Source: Pseudomonas yamanorum
GTDB taxonomy: Bacteria; Pseudomonadota; Gammaproteobacteria; Pseudomonadales; Pseudomonadaceae
Length of the DNA stretch: 64,000 nt
Direction of reading: 5' to 3'
NCBI RefSeq assembly: GCF_013386765.1
Contig: NZ_JACARE010000045.1
Span: forward strand, 1-64,000
Of this stretch, positions 58,476 to 64,000 are shown one piece after another. The translations under genes and the position numbers were made by a program. The stretch's first letter is position 1; each line of letters opens with the position of its first letter. The notes beneath the pieces are model-generated. The model saw nothing but the letters and a program-made list of their open reading frames with translations. It did no database searches and was not told the origin of the DNA.

Positions 58476-59770
58476 CAGGTCTTTACCTTCAATTCAAGGG
58501 AATGCAGCGGGGCGCGTTCGCGGTCACTGGCGCCCGGCTTGAGAAAGATCGTCAGCACCACCGACACCAGCAGCGCGCCGCTCATCAGCAGGTACGAGGC
58601 GCCGGGCGAGCCGGTGCTGCTGTTGAGGTAACCCACCAGGTACGAGCCGCCGAACGAGCCGAGGGCGCCCATGCTGTTGATCAGCGCCATGGCGCCGCCG
58701 GCGACGTTGGCCGGGAGGATTTCCGGGACGATCGCGAAAAACGGTCCGTAAGGCGCATACATGCATGCCCCGGCGATCACCAGCAGGGTGTACGACCACC
58801 AGAAATGTTCGGCGCCCAATACGTAGGAGGCATAAAACGCGATGGAGGCGATCAGCAGCGGCGGCCACACGAAGCGTTTGCGTTTTTGCAGCTTGTCCGA
58901 GCCCCACGACACCACCAGCATGCCGATCACCGCCGCCAGGTACGGCAGCGCCGAGAGCCAGCCGGCCTCGACCATGTCCATTTTCAGGCCGGCCTTGAGA
59001 ATCGACGGCAGCCACAGCACGAAGCCATACACGCCAATGCTCCAGCAGAAAAACTGCAGCGCCAGGATGATCACCTTGGGCGAGCGGAAGGCTTCGGCGT
59101 AGTTCTTCACGGCCTTGATGCCCACCTGTTCTTCGGCCAGCGCGGTTTCCAGGTCTTTTTTGTGCTGGGCGCTCAGCCACTTGGCATCGGCGGGTTTTTC
59201 ATCCGCCAGCTTCCACCAGATAAACGCCCACAGCACCGCCGGCAGGCCTTCGATGATGAACATCCAGCGCCAGCTGAAATGCTGCACCAGATAGCCTGAC
59301 ACCACCGACATCCACATCATGGTCACCGGGTTGCCGAGGATCAGGAAGGTGTTGGCCCGGGAGCGTTCCGCGCGGGTGAACCAGTGGCACAGGTACACCA
59401 GCATCGCCGGCATCACCGCGGCTTCCACCACCCCGAGCATGAAGCGGATCACGATCAGCATGTAGGCGTTGGACACCATGCCGGTCAGGGTGGCCAGGCC
59501 GCCCCAGAGGATCAGGCTGACGAAAATAAGTTTTTTAACGCTGCGCTTTTGCGCGTAGATCGCGCCGGGCACCTGGAAGAAAAAGTAGCCGAGGAAGAAC
59601 AGCGCCCCCAGCAATGACGACATGCCCGGGGTGATCATCAGGTCTTCGGCCATCCCGGAGGCGGCGGCGAAGCCGTAGTTGGCGCGATCCAGGTACGCCA
59701 GGCTGTAGGTGATGAACACGATGGGCATGATGTACCACCAACGGCGGGTGGCGAGTTTCAACGGTTCCAT
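58475..59770 (-). CDS. kguT: 2-ketogluconate transporter (MFS, ACS family)
   Basis: The 431-residue product has 12 TM helices and the anion:cation symporter family pattern (FITYSLAYLDRANYGFAAA, RFMLGVVEAAVMPAMLVYLCHWF). In the kgu operon it brings 2-ketogluconate into the cell by proton symport. A GGAGC ribosome site precedes the ATG. Confidence 0.93.
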   Translation of the reverse strand: MEPLKLATRRWWYIMPIVFITYSLAYLDRANYGFAAASGMAEDLMITPGMSSLLGALFFLGYFFFQVPGAIYAQKRSVKKLIFVSLILWGGLATLTGMVSNAYMLIVIRFMLGVVEAAVMPAMLVYLCHWFTRAERSRANTFLILGNPVTMMWMSVVSGYLVQHFSWRWMFIIEGLPAVLWAFIWWKLADEKPADAKWLSAQHKKDLETALAEEQVGIKAVKNYAEAFRSPKVIILALQFFCWSIGVYGFVLWLPSILKAGLKMDMVEAGWLSALPYLAAVIGMLVVSWGSDKLQKRKRFVWPPLLIASIAFYASYVLGAEHFWWSYTLLVIAGACMYAPYGPFFAIVPEILPANVAGGAMALINSMGALGSFGGSYLVGYLNSSTGSPGASYLLMSGALLVSVVLTIFLKPGASDRERAPLHSLELKVKT

Positions 59771-59824
59771 AGGGTTGCTCCTGAGCTTGTTGTAGTTGTG
59801 GCAACAGGTAACGGGTAAATCTGA

Positions 59825-60769
59825 TCAACCGGCTTTTTGCGCATGCGGCAAATCGGTCCTGAACGGCAAGCCTTCCATGTCGCCACGGCTCTGCACCGCC
59901 CGGCTGCCGATCCAGTTGCCGCGCTGCACCGCCTCGACAAAACTGAGGTTTTCCAACAGCGCGCTGATCATGCCCACGGCAAAACCATCGCCGGCGCCGA
60001 CCGTGTCGACCACCTTGGCCACCGGTACGGCGGCGACGAAACCCTGGTCCAGCTGCGTGCGGTAGTACGCGCCGTGAGGGCCGAGCTTGATGGCCACGGC
60101 TTCCACGCCCTGGTCCAGGTAGAACGCAGCGATGTCGGCCGGGTCTTCAAAACCGCTGAGCAAACGGCCTTCGCTCAGGCCCGGCAACACCCAATCCGCC
60201 AGGCAGGCGAGGGCGTTGATTTCGCTGATCATGCGTTGCTCATTGGCCCACAGGGACGGGCGCAGGTTCGGGTCGAAGGACACGCTGCGGCCAGCCTCGC
60301 GCATTTGCGTCATCAACTGGCGCGACAGGTCGCGGGTGGCGTCCGACAGCGCCGGCGGAATCCCTGTGGCATGCAGGTGCCGGGCTTGCAGCAGCTCGGG
60401 CTTGATCGCCTCCACCGACAAGTGGCTGGCGGCCGAGCCACGGCGGAAGTATTCCACCTGAGGGTCAGCGCCGGCTTCTTCCCGGGACTTGAGTTGAAAA
60501 CCGGTGGGATGCAGCGGGTCGACCGCCACATGCCGGCAGTCCAGGCCCTCGTTCTGGAGGGTGTCCACCACAAAGCGCCCGAGGGAGTCGGCGCCCACGC
60601 GGCTCAGCCACGCCACGTTGAACCCCAGGCGCGACAGGCCGATGGCGACGTTGCTGTCGGCCCCGGCAATGCGCTTGTGAAACTGCGCAACCTGGGCCAG
60701 GTCGCCGGTCTGTTCGGCGACAAACATCGCCATGGTTTCACCAAACGACAGGATATCGATCTCAGACAT
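59825..60769 (-). CDS. kguK: 2-ketogluconate kinase (PfkB family)
   Basis: The 314-residue product has the PfkB motifs: GADSNVAIGLSRLG near the start and VDTVGAGDGFAVGM near the C-terminus with the catalytic aspartate. It makes 2-keto-6-phosphogluconate. ATG 60769 overlaps the kguE end by 8 bases; the longer frame has no ribosome site. Confidence 0.93.
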   Translation of the reverse strand: MSEIDILSFGETMAMFVAEQTGDLAQVAQFHKRIAGADSNVAIGLSRLGFNVAWLSRVGADSLGRFVVDTLQNEGLDCRHVAVDPLHPTGFQLKSREEAGADPQVEYFRRGSAASHLSVEAIKPELLQARHLHATGIPPALSDATRDLSRQLMTQMREAGRSVSFDPNLRPSLWANEQRMISEINALACLADWVLPGLSEGRLLSGFEDPADIAAFYLDQGVEAVAIKLGPHGAYYRTQLDQGFVAAVPVAKVVDTVGAGDGFAVGMISALLENLSFVEAVQRGNWIGSRAVQSRGDMEGLPFRTDLPHAQKAG

Positions 60770-61544
60770 GGGCATTCTCCACGCGGGGCTGGCCAAGGAC
60801 GGCGAGGGCGGCGACCTGCTGTGCGGTGACCTGCACCAGGTCATCGCCTTGCAGCGGAAATTCCACGGCCCGGGTAATACCTTGAGTCATGTGCCTCAGC
60901 AGTTGTTCCCACAGATGCAGGTCGGCGGCGCCCGGCGGCAGGGCTACCAGTTTGCCGTCGGCGCGTCGGGCGACGGCCTTGCAGTGCAGGTAATCCACGT
61001 GCCGGCCCAACAGGCGCGCGGCGGTCAGGGCCGATTGGTCCTGCCATTGCCAGTTGCCGATATCGAAGGTCATTTTCACCGGCACCGCCAGGCGTTCGAC
61101 TTCGTTGAAAAAACGCTGCATCGGTTCGATGCGTCCGCCGTGCAGGGTCTGGTCGTTTTCCACCAGCAGCTTCACCGGATGGCGGTTGAGCAGGGCGCTC
61201 AAGCTGTCCAGGTCGTTGGTGTCGGTGAAGTAACCCAGGGAGACTTTCAGCCAGCGGGCGCCGAACGCCTGGGCGCGGTCGAGGGTGGCGGCCAGTTCGG
61301 CGTTGGGCTGCGAGCGGCCGGCCACCCAGAGTTCGAGGGGCGATGAGAATACGCATTCCAGGCCTTGATCCGCTGCGGCCTGGGCCAGTTCAGCGGGCTG
61401 TTCGGTGGTCAGCAGTTCTTCGCGCCACTCGATGCGTTGCGCGCTGGCCCGGGCCAACACATCAACAAAATTCAGTTGGCCGCGATCGCGGACCAGGTCG
61501 GCGCCGTAGCTGGAGAGGCTGATGGAAACGGGGTATTTATGCAT
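60762..61544 (-). CDS. kguE: KguE, sugar phosphate isomerase/epimerase-like protein
   Basis: The 260-residue product is a xylose-isomerase-like TIM barrel (AP endonuclease 2 family) with metal ligands in the VENDQTLHGG and MTFDIGNWQWQDQ segments. It is the first gene of the operon; its exact step in 2-ketogluconate use is not established. It starts 14 bases after a PtxS operator. Confidence 0.9.
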   Translation of the reverse strand: MHKYPVSISLSSYGADLVRDRGQLNFVDVLARASAQRIEWREELLTTEQPAELAQAAADQGLECVFSSPLELWVAGRSQPNAELAATLDRAQAFGARWLKVSLGYFTDTNDLDSLSALLNRHPVKLLVENDQTLHGGRIEPMQRFFNEVERLAVPVKMTFDIGNWQWQDQSALTAARLLGRHVDYLHCKAVARRADGKLVALPPGAADLHLWEQLLRHMTQGITRAVEFPLQGDDLVQVTAQQVAALAVLGQPRVENAHV

Positions 61545-61557
61545 TGTTGTGTACCTC

Positions 61558-61571
61558 TGAAACCGGTTTCA
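61558..61571. promoter_or_regulatory. PtxS operator before kguE
   Basis: TGAAACCGGTTTCA is the perfect 14-base palindrome known as the PtxS site. It overlaps the kguE leader 14 bases before the ATG, which suits repression relieved by 2-ketogluconate. Confidence 0.92.
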
Positions 61572-61592
61572 TTTTTATACGCAAAGCAAAAC

Positions 61593-61682
61593 TGTAGGAG
61601 CCGGCTTGCCGGCGATGGCGGTGTGTCAGTCGACTACTGTGTCGCCTGAGAAACCGCCATCGCAGGCAAGCCAGCTCCTACA
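61593..61682. repeat. REP doublet (REPIN) overlapping the ptxS 3' end
   Basis: The arms (TGTAGGAGCCGGCTTGCCGG and a two-mismatch complement) form a REPIN of about 90 bases. Its right half (61634-61682) is translated as the end of ptxS. It lies between ptxS and the kguE operator. Confidence 0.88.
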
Positions 61683-62704
61683 AGGGATTGGGTGGAGCCC
61701 CGGATCATGAGTTGCGGCAGGAAATCCAGGGTGCGTGTGGGAGCTGTATCCCCGCGCAACCGCTTGAGCAAACAGTCAAACGCACTGGCGCCAATCGCCT
61801 CGGTAGGCTGGGCGAGGGCGGTGATGCCGCTGCCCACCAGCGGGTACCAATCCAGGTCATCCAGGGCGATCAGGCCGATATCTTCAAACAGCTTGCAGCC
61901 CAGTTCTTTCAGCGCCCGGGTGCAGGCCAGGGCGGCGATGCCGTTTGCGCAAAACAAGGCTTTGGGGCCGGCGTGATCACGGGAGAGAAAGGCGTGCAGG
62001 TGGCTGTTCAAATCATCATCGATCTCCAGCACCGAGCCGGTAAGCAGCGGGCGCTCGCCGATTTCGGCCTTGAAACTGTCCAGGCGTTCCAGGCGTGAGC
62101 TGGTGCCATCGGTGGGTTCGCTGACCAGCAGCAGGTCGCGATAGCCTTGCTGTTCGAGATGCTCCACCGCCATGCGCACCGCTACCGCGTTATCCAGCCC
62201 CACCAGGTCGCTGTGCAATGGCTCAACCTTGCGGTCCACCAGCACCAGGGGCATTTCCCGTTGCAGTTCCAGCAACTGGTCGAGGTGATGGCCGAGGGTG
62301 TTCACGATCAGGCCTTCGATGTTGTAGGCGCGCAGGGCGGCCAGGTGCTGGCGCTCTTGCTCGTCGTCGCGGTCGGTGTTGCACACCACCAGGCTGTAGC
62401 CGTGCTGGCGGCAGGCGGTTTCCACGCCGTGCATCACGGCAATCGAATAGGGGTTGCGGATATCGGCCACCAGCATGCCGATCAGGCGGGTGCGCCCGCG
62501 CTTCAGGCCGCGAGCCATCTGGTTCGGGCGGTAGCCGAGTTCGTCGATGGCCTGTTCGATGCGCAGGGCGATGGCGTCGGAGAGCAGGGCGCGGTCTTCA
62601 CCGATAAAGCGTGAAACGCTGGCTTTGGAAACGCCGGCACGCTCGGCCACGTCAAGCATGGTCACGCGGCTGCGCTGGGCGGCGGAAAAAGTGTTCACGG
62701 TCAT
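61634..62704 (-). CDS. ptxS: LacI-family regulator of 2-ketogluconate genes
   Basis: The 356-residue product has a LacI HTH (TMLDVAERAGVSKASVSRFIG, about 15-35), the hinge (NQMARGLKRGRTRLIGMLV) and a periplasmic-binding-protein-like ligand domain. It represses kguEKTD and itself, released by 2-ketogluconate. Two perfect PtxS sites flank the gene set. The last 15 or so codons (VGAGLPAMAVSQATQ) come from a REP doublet, so the protein has a short acquired tail after STQS. Confidence 0.92.
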   Translation of the reverse strand: MTVNTFSAAQRSRVTMLDVAERAGVSKASVSRFIGEDRALLSDAIALRIEQAIDELGYRPNQMARGLKRGRTRLIGMLVADIRNPYSIAVMHGVETACRQHGYSLVVCNTDRDDEQERQHLAALRAYNIEGLIVNTLGHHLDQLLELQREMPLVLVDRKVEPLHSDLVGLDNAVAVRMAVEHLEQQGYRDLLLVSEPTDGTSSRLERLDSFKAEIGERPLLTGSVLEIDDDLNSHLHAFLSRDHAGPKALFCANGIAALACTRALKELGCKLFEDIGLIALDDLDWYPLVGSGITALAQPTEAIGASAFDCLLKRLRGDTAPTRTLDFLPQLMIRGSTQSLVGAGLPAMAVSQATQ

Positions 62705-62730
62705 AGACCTTCTTTTCTTATTGGAATGAC

Positions 62731-62744
62731 TGAAACCGGTTTCA
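62731..62744. promoter_or_regulatory. PtxS operator before ptxS
   Basis: A second perfect TGAAACCGGTTTCA lies 27 bases upstream of the ptxS start, which fits autoregulation. Confidence 0.92.
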
Positions 62745-62808
62745 GGAAACCACTAAAGTAGGAAAGTCGTCAAGAATTTGTAGGACAAGGCCCGATAGTC
62801 GGTGCGAT

Positions 62809-63408
62809 TCAGAGCAGCACGCTCAACCAGGTCGACCCCAACAGCAGCCCCGCCATGCAACGGTTAAAGCGCTGCATGGCCTTGGCCGAGCGGAACACCC
62901 GGGCCGAGCCGATACCCAGCAATGCCCAGGTGGCCAGGCAGGGAAGGGAGATCAGGAAAAACGCGAGGGACAGGTACACCACGTGGCTTTGGCGTTCCTC
63001 GCCGTTGCCGGCGAACACGCTGACCACCGCCAGGGCCATCATCCAGGTCTTGGGGTTGACCAGTTGCAGGCTGGCGGCACCGGTGAGGCCCAGGCGTTTT
63101 CCGGGCGCATCGGGATGGATCGCATGGGCCGGTGCGGTGAAGATCTGCCAGGCGAGGTAACTCAACCACGCGACGCCCGCCCATTGCATCGCGGTTTGTA
63201 CTTTCGGCAGGTGTGCCAGGGACTGACCAAACCCCGAGCCCACCATCAATACAATTGCGGCCGCCCCCGCGCAGGCGCCGAGAATAATTGGCACGGCCGC
63301 CTTGAAGCCGTAACGGGCGCTGTTGCTCAGCACCAGGATATTGGTCGGGCCGGGGGTGATGGAGGCTACGAATGCAAACAGCAAAAACGGCAGCAAGGTA
63401 GGGAACAT
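62809..63408 (-). CDS. LysE/RhtB-family amino acid exporter
   Basis: The 199-residue product has five to six TM helices and the family start FAFVASITPGPTNILVLSNSARYGF, then LGACAGAAAIV and the LVNPKTWMMALAVVSVF motif. It exports amino acids or related small molecules. It follows a partial AraC regulator on the same strand, 54 bases away. Confidence 0.92.
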   Translation of the reverse strand: MFPTLLPFLLFAFVASITPGPTNILVLSNSARYGFKAAVPIILGACAGAAAIVLMVGSGFGQSLAHLPKVQTAMQWAGVAWLSYLAWQIFTAPAHAIHPDAPGKRLGLTGAASLQLVNPKTWMMALAVVSVFAGNGEERQSHVVYLSLAFFLISLPCLATWALLGIGSARVFRSAKAMQRFNRCMAGLLLGSTWLSVLL

Positions 63409-63462
63409 GGCAGCGCGACTCCAGTGAGTAGATCAATGGCGTCGATCTTCACAAAGGCGTGG

Positions 63463-64000
63463 TTATCTGTCTGGAAGATTTGAGCAGCGCTTGCGGTAGG
63501 CCGCCGGTGTAAGGCCATAGGCCCGCACGAACCAGCGGCCCAGATGGCTTTGGTCGGCAAACCCCAGGGCGGTCGCCACTTCGGCGGGTTGTTCGCCCTT
63601 GGCGAGCAGGTTGCGGGCGCGGGCCAGGCGCAGTTGCACCAGGTAAGCGTGGGGCGGCAGGCCGAAGGCACTCTTGAAGGCGCGGGTCAGGCGGAAGCGG
63701 TCGACACCGGTGGTCAGCGCCAGCTCGTCCATGCCGATGTCTTGATGCAGGTGGGCGTGCAGGTATTCCCGGGCCTTGTGGGCTACCAGCGGCAAACGAG
63801 GGTCTTCGTGATAGCGCTGGCGCCACTGCAACTGGCCGGTCAGGCGCTCCAGCAGTTGATCGAGGGTGCTTTGGCGCACGATGCGCAGTTCGCCGTGGTG
63901 CAGGCTGTGGAAGGCGTGACTGGTGGCCTGTGCGAGGCGCGGATCAGTGGTCAGGGTGCTGGCAAAGCTCAGTTGGCTGTTGGCCGGCGCTTCCTCGAAC
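63463..64000 (-). CDS. AraC-family regulator, C-terminal part (5' end outside window)
   Basis: The frame is open to the right edge. About 178 residues are visible: the end of an AraC-type sensor region and a full double-HTH domain (MDELALTTGVDRFRLTRAFKSAFGLPPHAYLVQLRLARARNLLAKG and VATALGFADQSHLGRWFVRAYGLTPAAYRK). Beside a LysE exporter it is a likely regulator of that gene. Confidence 0.92.
   Translation of the reverse strand, partial: FEEAPANSQLSFASTLTTDPRLAQATSHAFHSLHHGELRIVRQSTLDQLLERLTGQLQWRQRYHEDPRLPLVAHKAREYLHAHLHQDIGMDELALTTGVDRFRLTRAFKSAFGLPPHAYLVQLRLARARNLLAKGEQPAEVATALGFADQSHLGRWFVRAYGLTPAAYRKRCSNLPDR

Noticed and set aside
1..64000. CRISPR arrays, tRNA, rRNA, insertion sequences or prophage
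   Set aside because: No regularly spaced direct repeats, no tRNA cloverleaf with CCA-type end, no transposase or integrase frame were found. The repeated elements seen are REP doublets only.

Overview
The window is chromosomal DNA of a fluorescent Pseudomonas, most likely the P. fluorescens group. Evidence for this is the gene content (fapABCDEF functional amyloid, kguEKTD-ptxS 2-ketogluconate operon, dpkA), high G+C, ATGA-coupled genes, and Pseudomonas-type REP doublets. No rRNA, tRNA, CRISPR array, transposase or phage gene was seen.

Layout. 1-11046 (+) is an orphan type VI secretion (T6SS) island. It holds the 3' part of a vgrG, a small AT-rich effector/immunity-like pair, a class-3 lipase effector with two tandem immunity-type lipoproteins plus the scar of a third, a PAAR tip protein, a two-TM protein and a TssM/IcmF-like protein without a recognisable Walker A motif. 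11021-18658 is a housekeeping block: DUF1853 protein (-), nadK, metallophosphoesterase, rhomboid protease, YeaC, DUF2797 and pepN. 18796-22883 holds an aldo/keto reductase, a divergent WYL regulator, an NTF2-like protein, an AFG1/ZapE-type ATPase and a GNAT protein. 22983-27813 (-) holds a small secreted protein, a Fur-boxed TonB-dependent siderophore receptor, a CptA-like phosphoethanolamine transferase and a 58-residue coiled-coil protein. 28082-31406 is the coupled gnd-zwf-HAD operon.

32145-39539 is the amyloid locus. A sigma-54 enhancer-binding regulator (+) converges on the fapA-F operon (-). In front of fapA there is a good -24/-12 promoter and three copies of an 18-bp dyad, TGTYTCA-N4-TGARACA, at enhancer distance. 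An intrinsic terminator lies between fapC and fapD. A FecR-like protein with no sigma factor beside it lies upstream. 40019-45109 (-) encodes a 1696-residue toxin-like protein with a C-terminal HELTH zinc-protease motif.

45282-57388 holds dpkA, a DUF883 protein, two LysR regulators flanking an MFS transporter and an M20 peptidase, a nitrilase, a GNAT/LEA/NCS2 cluster and a chemoreceptor. 57498-62704 (-) is the 2-ketogluconate operon with its repressor ptxS and two perfect PtxS operators. It yields 6-phosphogluconate, which is the substrate of the Gnd enzyme encoded at 28 kb. The window ends with a LysE exporter and a truncated AraC regulator.

The most unusual signals are the sigma-54 control region of fap, the orphan T6SS island, the giant zincin-tailed protein, and a REP doublet that supplies the last codons of ptxS.
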